Positions 11,228 to 21,771 are shown, counted from the first letter of the stretch. The stretch: DNA of 64,000 nt from Hyposmocoma kahamanoa (GCF_003589595.1 NW_020653774.1:747846-811845); one strand, 5' to 3'. Numbers and translations: made by a program. The notes: generated by a model not told the origin, from the letters alone.

Positions 11228-12043
11228 AAAATCTAGAGAAAGAAGAATTTTCTATACAAATATTCGACGGAAATAATTATGACAAATGGAGATACAGATT
11301 GAAATTATATTTGGAGATGAAAGGTTTGGTTTATTCTCTGTTGTGATGACCTCGTAACAAGGTCATCACAACAGAGAATAAACCAGAAAATATTTCAACA
11401 TTGATTGGGTTAAAATGGAACTAAAAGCGAAAAATTATATTGTTAACAGCGTAAGCGATACTCAATTGGAAATAATAATATCTCAAGATAAAGCTGTTAA
11501 AATGATACAAAAGTTTGATACAATTTACCAAGCAAAAACATGTGCAAGCAATTGCTGTGCAAAAGATAATTACTAAAATAAAAGATGGCGGATGATGACA
11601 ATCCAGTCGAATTGTTAAATTTGTTCAAGAAGAATATAAACGAATTAAAAAATGCCGGAGAGAAAATGACTGAAGAAGACAAATTAAACTATTTACTATT
11701 GAGTCTTCCACCCAGATGCTCACATATAGTTGACATTGTTGATGCATTACCAGAAAAATCGGTAGAATATATTAGCCTAAATTGCTTCTGCAATACAGAC
11801 AAAAGGAAAAGAAAGATGAGAGAGAGAGAGAGAAAGAGAGAAAGTGATGTGAAAGGAATAGAATCTTTCAATATTCGCAAAAAAATTTCGACATTACAAA
11901 TAGGAAACTCTTATAAGTGTAATCAACCGGGCCACTTCCAAAGAGACTGCCCGAGAAATAGAATATTTATTCCAAATTGGCGCGGAAATTATAACTTTAG
12001 AGGGAACAGTAACATACGAGGATATTATAACTGGAGAGGTTAA
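11228..12043 (+). pseudogene. copia-type gag remnant with CCHC knuckle
   Basis: The N-terminal part reads FDGNNYDKWRYRLKLYLEMKG, a typical copia Gag opening, and is cut by a stop created at a perfect 25-bp inverted repeat (11328-11384). A second part (about 11403-11540, ending FDTIYQAKT) and a third (11585-12043) follow in different frames. The zinc knuckle near 11909-11951 keeps C-x4-H-x4-C, but the first Cys is Ser (SYKCNQPGHFQRDC), so metal binding is probably lost. An AGAGAG-rich tract at 11817-11850 has altered the linker. The original role would be capsid assembly and RNA packaging; this copy cannot make an intact Gag. Confidence 0.7.
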
Positions 12044-12245
12044 AAATTACAGACGACAAAGTAACTTCCGAGGAAAACGTTATATTCGAGGCATAAATAA
12101 AACCCAAGGCATGACTCGAGAATGCCATTTAAACACAGGTGAGGAGTATACTGGGAAAGGATTGACATTTAATGTTGAAGTGATGTCTTCTGAGAAAGAT
12201 CCGGTGAGTGAAGATTGTAGTAACACTGAAATATTGACATACATA

Positions 12246-12560
12246 GTTACTAGATAGTGGCTGTTCTGATCACATTATAAACAATAATAAATATTTTTCA
12301 GATTTAAAAAATTTAGATTGTCCAGTCGACAAAGGTAGGAGATCGTTTTCCTTTTAAAGCAAGTAAATTAGGAAATGATTTGATGCACACTACATGAATA
12401 TTACAAATGTTCATTATGTACCAGGTATGAAGCGAAATCTATTAAGTGTGTCCTCCATTGTTAACTATAATAATTATATAATATTAGATTGGTCTGGGGC
12501 CAAAATTTATGGGCTTAATAATGTTTTAGTAGCGGTTGTAGAGGAAAAATAAATAAATTA
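12246..12560 (+). pseudogene. copia-type aspartic protease remnant
   Basis: The active-site motif DSGCSDH is at 12253-12273, matching the DSGxSxH signature of copia proteases that cut the Gag-Pol polyprotein. About 55 residues on is YVPGMKRNLLSVSSI (about 12418-12460), the conserved C-terminal protease segment. At least one frameshift separates the two parts. Confidence 0.65.
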
Positions 12561-12609
12561 TACTTATTGAATGGTAAAGTATGTAACAATATTGTAAAAT
12601 CCTACACAA

Positions 12610-13590
12610 CTTGTAAAATGTCAGGAAAGGAATAATGGCACAGATTTCTTGGGCAATTTCATAAATTTAAAAAAGTTATATGATCAAAAATTATTGCCCG
12701 GCTTATCCGAAAAAATTGAAAATGATTATATACAGTGTGAAATTTGCTTACAGAATAAGATGTTTAACTTACCTTTGAGAACAATCGACGACGAGCGAAT
12801 GAAGTTTTAGAAATATTTCATATTGACGTAAATGGTCCATTAAATTTCACAGGTATTGACGGTGAACGCTATTTTGTATCTTTTATCGATGACTATAGTA
12901 GGATTGCTAAAGTTTTTTGCAGTAAATACAAAAGTGAAGAGTTCGAATGTTTTTTGGAATACATGAATTTTGTTGAAAATGTAACTGGGAAGAGAATAAA
13001 AGAGCTGCGAAGTGATAATGGAAGAGAATACATCAATAAAGATATGTACAGATTGGCTAAAAAAGAGGGATATACCATATATATACCATAAATCCATGTC
13101 CACCATATACATATGAATTAAACGGAGTAGCAGAAAGATTTAATAGATCAGTAATGGACAGAGCTAGATGTTTATTATCAGAAGTAAAAATTGAAAAAGA
13201 ATACTGGCCAATATGTGTAGAGACAGCAGCATATATAGGAAATAGATGATTAATGAATACAGCGATTAAAAAGACACCATATGAAATATTTACTGAAAGA
13301 AGACCAGATGTGTCAAACATAAGAATAATTGGAAGTAAAGTATTTGTGAGAATTCCTGAACAAAGACGAAATTCAAAATTTAATCCAACGGCAATAAAAG
13401 GTATTCTAGTTGGTTATACAGATACAGGATAGAAAATCTTAGTACAAAATAGAATAGTTACAAGCAGGCACGTACGATTTGTGGATAAAATAGCTAGATT
13501 TATCGAATATAACAGTGAAGATGAAGATAAAAGAGAAGTTGATGATAATTTTACTGAACCAGCGCAAGACACGGAGACTACTAATATAAG
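12610..13590 (+). pseudogene. copia-type integrase remnant
   Basis: The zinc-binding part is visible as WHRFLG...H and CEIC (about 12634-12750), broken by a frameshift. The catalytic core follows: an Asp in IDVNGP (about 12819-12836), an Asp in RSDNGREY (about 13007-13030), and a Glu in NGVAERFNR (about 13120-13146). All three acidic residues are present. An 11-bp tandem duplication near 13075-13090 causes a frameshift between the second and third. Further stops follow (after YIGNR, and after YTDTG near 13429). The C-terminal GSKVFVRIPEQRR and VTSRHVRFVD segments are typical of the family. The function would be proviral DNA insertion; this copy is broken. Confidence 0.75.
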
Positions 13591-13699
13591 AGAGATAGGA
13601 TAATGAAAGAAATAATAAAAACGAAAATGAACAGGAATTAATTATATATATGGAAGACCCCAAAGAACCAAAAAGACTCCCGAGAGATATAAAGACTAC

Positions 13700-14120
13700 G
13701 TTGTTTATGTGAATATGTGTAATGCAAATGTTCCTGAAAACTATGAAGAGGCGATAGCTTGTTCTGAATCTGTTAAATGGCAAAAGGCTATGCAGTTAGA
13801 GATAAACAGTTTGAAAAGAAATGGAACTTGGGAGATAGATGAACCAATAGTGAAAATAGAGGATTGTGTGAATATATACGAAGATAATGTGGGTGCAATA
13901 GGCTTGGCTAAAAATGGTAAATTTTCCAAAAACTCTAAGCACATTGACATTAGTTATCATTTTGTGTATGATTATGAGAAGAAAGGCCTCTTTAGTACAA
14001 TAGATTCCTTCAGAAGATCAGGTTGCTGATATAGTGACTAAAGCTCTGTGTAAAGTAAAATTTTTGAAATGTAGAGGATTGTTAGGTATTAACGTAAACG
14101 TAATATTAAGGTACTTTATA
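13700..14120 (+). pseudogene. copia-type RT/RNase H remnant with large internal deletion
   Basis: The start of the polymerase reads YEEAIACSESVKWQKAMQ and NSLKRNGTWEI (about 13740-13836). Within a few codons it passes to IYEDNVGAIGLAKNG and SKHIDISYHFV (about 13875-13968), which belong to RNase H. The polymerase core, including the catalytic YVDD region, is absent. The tail IPSEDQVADIVTKALC (about 14005-14055) is the usual end of copia Pol, in another frame. A deletion near 13838-13866 therefore removed roughly 400 codons by family expectation. Confidence 0.75.
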
Positions 14121-14168
14121 TTAATGTAGTGTATTTTTCCCATTATGAGATACTAAATCAAGGAGGCA

Positions 14169-14351
14169 TGTTGGAAATATGATTTAGTTTCTCAAAAGGC
14201 TGTGTTCCGAAGTTTTTAAGAAAGTGAGATTTACTTTATGCTCTAGTTTTTTGTTTTTTGTCTTTGGGGGAATTGTGTGTAAGATGTAAAATGGTGGTGG
14301 TTAATTTGAATTTGATTATTTAGAAATGTAACGTTTTATTTTAACACTACA
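14169..14351 (+). repeat. 3' LTR of the copia remnant (end uncertain)
   Basis: Begins TGTTGGAAATATGATTTAG directly after the purine tract. TG at the 5' edge fits LTR structure. The 3' edge is a guess at the CA of ACACTACA. Confidence 0.45.
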
Positions 14352-14392
14352 GCCAAAGAGTTCCATTTTTCAAATATTGTTTATGTAAGTGG

Positions 14393-14416
14393 CCAGTACC
14401 GGAAACTTATATGCGC
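14393..14416. repeat. solitary mariner-type terminal sequence
   Basis: CCGGAAACTTATATGCGCCC closely matches CCGGAAACTTATAGTGCGCCC at the right end of the mariner remnant near 57370-57390. No transposase sequence adjoins it. It is probably a leftover terminus. Confidence 0.4.
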
Positions 14417-15204
14417 CCTATGTATGACTGAAAGTCCAAAGTATTGTTCTTTTCTTTATTTTTCGTTCTGTACTTGACGAAATCATTAATAAGGTGAGAC
14501 TTTTGTTTAAATTATGAATACGTTCTAGACGATTCGATTCTCTTAACAATCGCATTGAAGTGAATCGATTAAAAAAATTGATAGATCGTATGCAATTGAA
14601 TCGACCTTCATAAAAATAGAACGTATCGTGCATCTCTACGTATACATACATTACGTAACAGTCGTTTAATTTTATGTCTATTTTAAGTAGTTTAACAAAA
14701 TGTTTTTGTTGATTATTAGAGAGTACTAATTACTAATACCCCTTCGGGTTTGTACTCGTATTATCTGTGTAATGCATGTGCTAACATTGTTTGCAATATT
14801 TTTTTGTAATTTGCGAAGGAAATAATAAAACAAAATTCATTCTCCATTATTTTCAGATTCATTGTAATATTTTGATTGATGGCCCAGCCAGTGAACGCGA
14901 AGGCGAAATCAATCGGAAATTGGATCTGATCGAGGCACCTGTCAATTTTCTCGAGTTGGGTATACATCCAGATGTTTTCGTTGCGCACACTGCGAACTCA
15001 TAAAAGTGTCAAACTTTCTGTAACCTAATAGCGTTCTGCTGTTTTGGACACTGCTCACATAGAAACATAGAACATTCTCCAGTCTGAAAATAAAGGTCAT
15101 GTTTGACGTGCACTTGTTTGAATATTGCGTCAACCGCGGAAGAAAAGAAAACAATGAAAGGGCCTTATGTCTCGATTACTACCATATAACGTATAACATA
15201 ACAC
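14417..15204. other. intergenic, no gene seen
   Basis: No recognisable domain. The plus (14791-15003) and minus (14761-15154) open frames overlap and look like chance. Confidence 0.5.
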
Positions 15205-15345
15205 ACTCACTCATGGCCCCGCACTAGGGAAACTCTGTATCGCAGGTGCCAAGGACAAACACAAATTACACCCAAACTCACCTGGCCTGGAAATCGTACC
15301 CGAGACCTCTTCGTGGCAGTCCAGCACGGTAACCGTAAACCAGAA
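15205..15345 (-). repeat. tRNA-headed SINE copy (family C)
   Basis: Contains GGCCCCGCACTAGGGAAAC, CACAAATTACACCCAAACTCA, then GGAAATCGTACCCGAGACCTC and CGTGGCAGTCCAGC, the minus-strand tRNA-like head. Confidence 0.6.
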
Positions 15346-15649
15346 TTGCTGTCGCCAAAACTCACACTATCATAATCTTAAACACTATGAACTCTTGATA
15401 GTGATTGGTCGTAGTTTATGGTTTATATTTTAACACATTTATTTCTCTAAACAGAAACATTCACTTGCAATAAGAAATACTAGATTTAGATTACAATAAC
15501 GAAAGAGCATCGGAATCGTTACCTAAATATATCAGAACAAATTCACGTTTACACAACGTTTAGACTTAAAATTTATGTTTTGAAATAACCATGCCAGACC
15601 TACTTACATCAATAATAAGAAGCTTGTTTTAATATAGGTAATCAGAAAT

Positions 15650-16115
15650 GTTTTAAGTATGATTCACATTAGACCTTGCCGGGCGCGAGCCGTATCCGAA
15701 TTATCCGAGCCTCAGACTTGCTGCATATTCATATTCACGTTAGACCGTGCCGGGCGCGGGCCGTGTCCGACAGACGCATCCGAGCCTCGTACGCGCCGCA
15801 TGATCTAAATTAGACTGAGTCATTCAGTAGGACGCGGTTTACGTTCGAACGCGAACGTAGAGTTGTATCATATTATAAAGCACTGACTAATTTCTTATAT
15901 AATCAAGAAATTTTTCATCATCCATTTTTTAAAGAACAACGTAGTCACTCTCCTTAAAGTCACACACTCAGACGGGGAGCGTACGACGCATTTGGAGAGT
16001 GTTCATATTATAACGAGTCGAGGCGGGCACATCCCAGACTCGGACGAGCTCGGAAGCAGCTCGGGCGTTCCTCGTCCGTGTCACGGACTCGACACATTGT
16101 AATGTGAATCACTTC
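15650..16115. repeat. GC-rich inverted-repeat element with a duplicated 70-bp module
   Basis: A roughly 70-bp module with TTAGACC.TGCCGGGCGCG, CCGTRTCCGA and ATCCGAGCCTC occurs twice in tandem (15662-15730 and 15733-15805). Diverged inverted sequence lies near 16020-16110. The edges TATGATTCACATT (15659) and AATGTGAATCACTT (about 16100) are inverted repeats, suggesting a non-autonomous DNA element. Confidence 0.5.
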
Positions 16116-16704
16116 ATATAAAATGTACGCAGCGTACCCAGAACCAATTATGAAAGTTATTTGCTTAAGTGGTCCTATTGGAAATCGAGCAAGTGAAATT
16201 TTCATATAGCGCCCACCGCGTTGGGCCGTTGTAGTCGCCATTCGTTTCATATATTCTTGTTTATTCAGGTATTTTTAATAGAAACGTTTACTTTTTCTGT
16301 TTTTAATATATTGTTTGGTTTTTCCATTCCCTGCGCGCGTTTTGAAGTATGACGGATGAGAAAGTTATATTAACTTTATACAAAACAAATATGCGAAAAG
16401 AGCCAAACAGAAAGAAACGCAATTTCATGTTCTCCTTTGAAGCGCTCTTCAGTTTTTTTTGTTTCTCATCAGAGTAAAATATTGTTTAACTTTGTTAATG
16501 AATGAATATTGAAACAAGGGATCGCTCGTATTTTCTTTTTGTATCCACTTACGGATGATTGGTATGAACAAAACATATGCAGTTAGTAATGACCAGTGAT
16601 CGGAGTAGGTACCTAGACTTCGAGGAACAGAGAAAGAAATTGGAGACTACCTTACGACAATAATTATTTCTTCCGGATTTTTTCCGGGTTTCGCGATTTT
16701 TTTT

Positions 16705-17000
16705 TATGAGATCAAGTAACGGGACGAACAAGTCGCCCACCTGGTGGTAAGTGATACGCCTGTCCATAACAGTTGCAGTGCCACTCAGTGCTTTAAATCA
16801 CAAAGATCTGAGGGGCATTGCCACTGCGCCCGTCACCCTGAGACATAAGTTAACAAGTCCCATGTGCCTGTAATTACATCAGCACCCTTACCCTTCATTT
16901 TCGAAAAGCAGTAATGCTCACATTACTGTTTGGTGGCAGAACTAGGTAAGATGGCAGTACTTCCCTGGACGAACACGTTCGCAAGGAGCTCTACTGATAC
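16705..17000 (+). repeat. dispersed repeat family A, best copy
   Basis: Runs from AAGTAACGGGACGAACAAGT through GTGGTAAGTGATACGCCTG, CACTCAGTGCTTTAAATC, CATGTGCCTGTAATTACATC and GCTCACATTACTGTTTGG to ACTTCCCTGGACGAACAC and CTCTACTGATAC. I found no terminal repeat, tRNA-like head or poly(A), so its class is open. Other copies: 5057, 8085, 20425 (head only), 32688, 41515, 42415, 52668 and 62468. Confidence 0.65.
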
Positions 17001-17394
17001 TAGATCAATTATCTGCTACTAAGTTAATCAAATCACTTATGTACATTAAACATTGACGTTATTTGGTGGATATGTAAACTTTACGAAATGCCCATAAATT
17101 TACAGTTCGTTTGAAACACGTATCTTAATAATTCTAATTAAACGTATGAAGTAAGAATTTTTTGTCGGAATTGTCCTAAATATTTCTAAAAATTTGTAGT
17201 TGATTTCCCAAGACCCGAAAAAAATCCGGCACAAAAATTTGTCATAAGGCAGTTTCCACTTTTTGTCTCTGTTCCTCGAAGTTTTAGGTAAATATGCTGT
17301 ACTTATTCCGACTGGTAATGATATAGTATATATATTACGAGCCCTATGGGCTCGATCTGGGGCGCGTGGTCGCTTTCAGATTACGGGGTGGTGC

Positions 17395-17615
17395 TTAATC
17401 TCTTCGGTGGCTAAGTGATTAGTACTATGGGCACTTGATGAAGGGGTTCCAGATTCGATCCCTTATTTGAGCCAATTTATGAAAAAAACATTTTAAAGTT
17501 GTTTCTGGTCAGGGTATTCTGGGCATTGCCATCAGAATTATCGTTACTCTGGTACTCATAATACAGGAAATTCCCTAGTTTGAGACCAGAAATTTGAAGT
17601 GATTGTCTGGCATTT
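17395..17615 (+). repeat. tRNA-headed SINE copy (family B)
   Basis: The A-box-like GTGGCTAAGTGATTAGT is followed about 45 bp on by a B-box-like AGATTCGATCC (17451-17461), then the body with GTTTCTGGTCAGGGTATTCTG and CCCTAGTTTGAGACCAG. It is transcribed by Pol III in principle and mobilised by a LINE in trans. Not a functional tRNA. Confidence 0.6.
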
Positions 17616-17819
17616 TTCCCCTAAATACTTCTCTTTTTGGCATAGCTTTCAATAAAAAAGAATCTAATAGACAGACAGTCGAGATACAACAACGCTAAAA
17701 GATATGTAAGTAAATAAGATATTATTTCCACTACATCGGGAAGTATGCCTTACATTTTGAACAATTGTGAAATCTTGTACCCGTAATAGAGTCTCGGTAT
17801 ACTACCTACGTAAGTTGGC

Positions 17820-18480
17820 GTGCTGACGCTTCGGGCTTCGCCCTCCGCTAGACCTCGGCCTACGGCTTCGGCACTTACGACTTTAAAAAATTAACAATAG
17901 CCCTTTAATGGCGGCCATATTGACAAAAGGCAACGTGTTAATTTTGACTGCAAATTATTATTAAACACCCACATGCTGATTTTCAGTCGAATTAGAGCTT
18001 TAGAGATTCTATGGCAGCCATATTGAAAAATGGCGATAAACTAAAAAGCACTCCTAGAGATTCCCACATGTCAATTTTCAAAGGGATCAGAACTACTTTT
18101 ACTGTACTGCCAACAAACGGTTGTATGGCGGCCATATTTGAAAATGGCGAAAAAAAACTTTTGACCCCAAATTATGATTAAAGACTCCTAAAGACCTCTG
18201 CATGCCAATTTTCAGCCATTTTGGATTCGCCATCTTGAATTTTTTTTACACAGGCAATTGACCACTATTACTCTGTATGACATTCCTTCCAGCACCTCCT
18301 ACCTATCCCTAATAGTTTCCGTGATAGAAGGCTTCGAAATTTGTATGGCGGCCATCTTGTTTATTATATAAATTGACCAAGGTATATCTCATAAAAATGC
18401 ACAAAAATTCCCCCCATGTGTTATAGTTTTGCAGGCCGTTGATCACTCGTCTATATTTTCCACATATTTAATTCTTTGCC
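17820..18480. repeat. degenerate tandem array with GGCGGCCAT motif
   Basis: Units of roughly 105-130 bp each carry TGGCGGCCATATTG or a close variant (near 17910, 18012 as TGGCAGCCATATTG, 18126, 18346 as GGCGGCCATCTTG), followed by CACATGYYGATTTTCA-type sequence. Upstream is a GC-rich segment with CTTCGGGCTTCGCCCTCCGC. No open frame. The GCCATNTTG core resembles the binding site of YY1/Pho proteins, which may be coincidental. Confidence 0.55.
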
Positions 18481-19329
18481 TTGGAGCCTATCCGCGTACA
18501 ACGGTATAAATATCTTTTTTCCACCATATCGGGAAGAATGCGTTCTATTTTTCTAAGTGAGTCAGGATTTGTAGCTTTATATATAAATAGTGAGACTACA
18601 TTATTTTAGCTACCAGTTGTTGAAAAAAAAAGCGTAAAATTGAGTTTTGAAAGGCCCGCTCAGGAAGTTATCGTCTCTATGACGTACCTATTTCCTGAAC
18701 AATCAATATTTTCCGATATTATGTTTAATTAATTAATTGGTGCCAAGTTTTGTTTGGTTTAATGGTCGGTGCGTGCTATTTAGAGATTCTTTACTCATTA
18801 TTCCGAGTTATTGTTAAATATTTTTTAAATATAAATATGTCAGAGTTAAGGCCGGAAAGGGAGAAGTCGAAGGAAACACCTACAACGCAGAGTTTTTAGA
18901 TTAGTCAGGAATTACTTGATAATTGGCCTATTCACTCTTCGTTATAAATTCTTTCAGCCAGCGGTGAAATAGAGACGCTAACTGATTGCAATTAGTTTAT
19001 GCACTTTTCACAGTAATTAGTCAAAAGTATAAGAGATGGAAGAGGTTAAAATAGATTCTAAATATCACGCAGTAAATTCAGAGAGAGCGAGGCGGTACAT
19101 CTTCACTGTCCAAGCAACTTACACAAAACGCTCCTTCCTGTGACCACACCCAGTTAGAGCTGTCAAACTGACATGACATTTGTAAACAAAGAAACCATGA
19201 TCGAGACTAGCAAAAAAGATTCGTAGAAAACCTAGTAAATCGTTTATTTAATAAAATTGTTATTGTCAATTATGCTTGCGCAAACTTTTCTTCTCTTCAT
19301 ACTCGACTATGCCGATTGTTAGTTAGATG
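18481..19329. other. intergenic, no gene seen
   Basis: AT-rich sequence with no domain, tandem or inverted repeat that I could identify. Confidence 0.5.
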
Positions 19330-19575
19330 TGACCGGAGACCATCTGAATAAACTACAGCGACTACAAAACCTGGCTATTTGATTTATTTTGTATGCATTG
19401 TGTACGTTTTTGAATTTCGTGCTCGGTTAAAATGGCGCCCAATTCGCCTTCGCCGTGACGTACATATCCTGTCCGTTCTTTTTAATATACGACCCTAACT
19501 CGCCTTACTACTTTCGTAGCCGGTTCCAGCTGTTGCCCCGTCCACCCGCTCTAGACGTCCATGCACCACTAAGAT
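19330..19575 (+). pseudogene. LINE reverse-transcriptase C-terminal fragment
   Basis: The plus strand encodes, across frameshifts and a stop, LNKLQRLQNLAI, a segment matching the RLRRDVHIL-type motif, and FLIYDPNSPYYFRSRFQLLP. These are the ordered motifs of the C-terminal part of Jockey/CR1-like polymerases. It is truncated on both sides. Confidence 0.5.
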
Positions 19576-19611
19576 GCTCGTTCGTCTCAACTGTAATATG
19601 AATTTCAAACA

Positions 19612-20188
19612 TCGAGTATGTAACCAGAAATAGAGACGAAATAAGGGGCATAAATTCCTGGTAACACATTGGCGATACAGCTCTTATAAATATCAATTCT
19701 CGTTTGCACTGAAATATAGACTTATTATGTAATTGTTAGTTATAATGTTTAAGTTATACCTTTGTGTTTTTTGAGAAAATAAATCATATATTATTATTAT
19801 AGACATGCCAACTACTGACCTGTGTGTACGTCTCCGTATATTCCAAAAAACATTCTGTATTTATTGTAATAAAGTTAATATCTCTAACAATGCCTTGCTG
19901 TTCTATTCGGTGGTGTGGGAAAAACAGCAAAACATCTAATTACAAAACAAACGGACTCACATTTCATCGGTAATTAAATATTAAATATGTAATTTTGCAA
20001 TTTTCGTCCATTATAGCAAAGCTCAAGTTAACTGGTCGATTTGAAGTGAAACAGTTGACGACACCGTCAATTGTTTCGAACTGGGGCTAGCCAATCGGAG
20101 CGCAGTTGTCACAGTAATGATATCGCAGAATAGTTTTCAAACAAATTAAATGACATTTCGTCTCCATTTATGGTTATATACTCAATGA
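19612..20188 (-). mobile_element. MITE-like element, copy 2 (inverted), with an inserted LINE tail
   Basis: The left terminal repeat TAACCAGAAATAGAGACGAA (from 19621) and the right one ATTTCGTCTCCATTTATGG (20155 onwards, then TTATATACTCAATGA) bracket an interior matching 2034-2540 in reverse. About 150 bp ending AAATAAATCATATATTATTATTAT (19775-19798) lies inside only this copy. It looks like the 3' end of a LINE with an ATT-repeat tail. Confidence 0.65.
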
Positions 20189-20424
20189 TTTCAAAAGACT
20201 TCTCTGAAGTAAAGAAAATACTTGCATTCACTTATACCAAATCAGATTAACCACGCCGTAGTACAAGTACTCAAATATTTTTTAAACAAACTTACCTCGA
20301 AATTTTACAAGAAAACCGCTGTATTCAATAGGTGCCCTGTAAATACAGGCCAGGGTACTTTATAGAACCGATTCAGTACCTAATACGGCTATTTTGCAAA
20401 GGTTGATTTTTTTTCTTTGTAATA

Positions 20425-20453
20425 CCAAGTAACGGGACGAACAAGTCGCCCAC
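20425..20453 (+). repeat. dispersed repeat family A, head only
   Basis: AAGTAACGGGACGAACAAGT followed by CGCCCACCT matches the 5' end of the copy at 16705. It stops exactly where the 10-bp minisatellite begins. Confidence 0.6.
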
Positions 20454-20760
20454 CTTACTTCAAAGGCACTAATAGGCACGCAAAAGCCCTCGCAGGTACT
20501 TTAACGCACTAAATGGCACTTGCGGGCCATCAAAAGCAATCGCTGATACTCAAAGGCACTAAAAGGCACTCAAAGGCACTCAAAGTCACTCAAAGGCACT
20601 CAAAGTCACTCAAAGGCACTAAAAGTCACTGACTGGTACTCAAAGTCACTCAGAGTCACTCAAAAGCACTCAAAGGCACTCACTGGCACTCAAAGGCACT
20701 CGCTGGCACTCAAAGGCTCTCGTTGGCACTCAAAGGCATTCGCGGGCACTCGCAGGCACC
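20454..20760 (+). repeat. 10-bp minisatellite
   Basis: About 30 tandem copies of a decamer with consensus CAAAGGCACT; common variants are CAAAGTCACT and CGCTGGCACT. The array is most regular from 20560 to 20700 and decays towards both edges. The open frame over its right end (20723-20971) contains no recognised domain. Confidence 0.85.
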
Positions 20761-20969
20761 TAACTTAAGTAAAAACTTGAAAACATTTCCACTATGTGTA
20801 GTGGAGTCGCAGCCTTACAATCTGAACAGATTGTTACATTACAGGCAAATGCTCCTGGCGAAGGAGGCTACGGAATGTTACAAGTGTTGCGCAACGAACG
20901 CTTGGCTCACCTCGCTCACCACCTGTAATTTTCGCTTTTCAATGAAGGAGCGCCCTAACAGATCGTCTT

Positions 20970-21095
20970 GAAAGGTATACTATGGAAATCTGATGACATT
21001 ATAATAATGTGGTAACTTTCGACCGATGCTGCAAACAGGACAGTTTGCAGACTACCCAACTCCTCAATAAACTATCGTGTTTGAGCTCATTAAAT
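20970..21095 (+). repeat. dispersed repeat, GGTATACTATGGAAATC family
   Basis: GGTATACTATGGAAATCTGATGACATTA, a GATGCTG..CAGG segment and ACTATCGTGTTTGAGCTC recur with changes at 62917-63045. Non-coding. Confidence 0.6.
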
Positions 21096-21114
21096 AAAAT
21101 AAATAAATAACTAA

Positions 21115-21325
21115 CGCATACGCTCTTAGCCGCGCACTAGGGAGACCCCGAGTCGCGGGTGGCATGCACACACACATAGAGATCCACAAATTACACCCAA
21201 GCTTACGAGGGAAATTAAATGTTAGGTACATTTAATTACAGGCCATACAAATATTTCTCTCGGGCTGGGAATCGTACTCGCTTCTGCGTGGCAGACCAGC
21301 TTAGTGACCGTTCGGCCACGGAGGC
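21115..21325 (-). repeat. tRNA-headed SINE copy (family C)
   Basis: Contains CGCACTAGGGAGACC, CACAAATTACACCCAAGCTTA, CATACAAATATTTCTCTCGG, GGGAATCGTACTCG and CGGCCACGGAGGCAGTTAAC. This is the most complete copy of the family in the window. Confidence 0.65.
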
Positions 21326-21599
21326 AGTTAACAAAAAAAATTGGTTTTTGTTGTTGGAAGCCTTTATTTTTTGGAGTATTTTAAATTTTAATTAAAGTTT
21401 TAACAGGTATATCTTTATGGTTAGAATACGTTAACACAGATTTTCAAACTACACCATTTCTTATGTTTTGAATAGAGATAAAACTCATAAAATACTTTCA
21501 AAAAACATAAACACACAAAAGAACAAAAGTAAACCAAAAAGTGTCGTTTAACTTTCATGGTTCAGATATCTCTCCAAGACATTTTTAATGTTAATATTT

Positions 21600-21720
21600 A
21601 TGTCAGATCGGGTTGAAACTTTCCCGTCGTTCGTCCGCTAAGTTGTTCGTGTCTGGATTACGCGAGACAGCAAGTCCGCAAGTTAAATCTCCTTTCATGA
21701 TACTAGTCGAGTATGAAGAG
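21600..21720 (+). repeat. dispersed repeat shared with 24230-24345
   Basis: Shares GGTTGAAACTTTC, CGTTCGTCC, and TTACGCGAGACAGCAAGTCCGC with the second copy. Class unknown. Confidence 0.5.
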
Positions 21721-21771
21721 AAGGTCGAGTAGTCTAATACTGGCGCTGTTTTAGTTATTGGCACCTTATAA

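Larger units (their letters stand above)
11215..14351 (+). mobile_element. degenerate Ty1/copia-type LTR retrotransposon
   Basis: Gag, protease, integrase, the start of reverse transcriptase and RNase H remnants appear in the Ty1/copia order on the plus strand. They end at a purine tract (CAAGGAGGCA, 14159-14168) and the start of a 3' LTR at 14169 (TGTTGGAAATATGATTTAG). I place the LTR end tentatively at ACACTACA near 14351. No 5' LTR is recognisable, so its age cannot be estimated by LTR comparison. Frameshifts, stops and an internal deletion make it non-autonomous. The closing element, near 14395-14420, is unrelated (see the mariner-end entry). Confidence 0.8.

Noticed and set aside
13439..13783. 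114-codon minus-strand frame
   Set aside because: It is the shadow of the copia integrase C-terminus and the following Pol sequence on the plus strand.
20723..20971. 82-codon open frame at the end of the minisatellite
   Set aside because: It starts in the decamer array and reads into non-conserved DNA.
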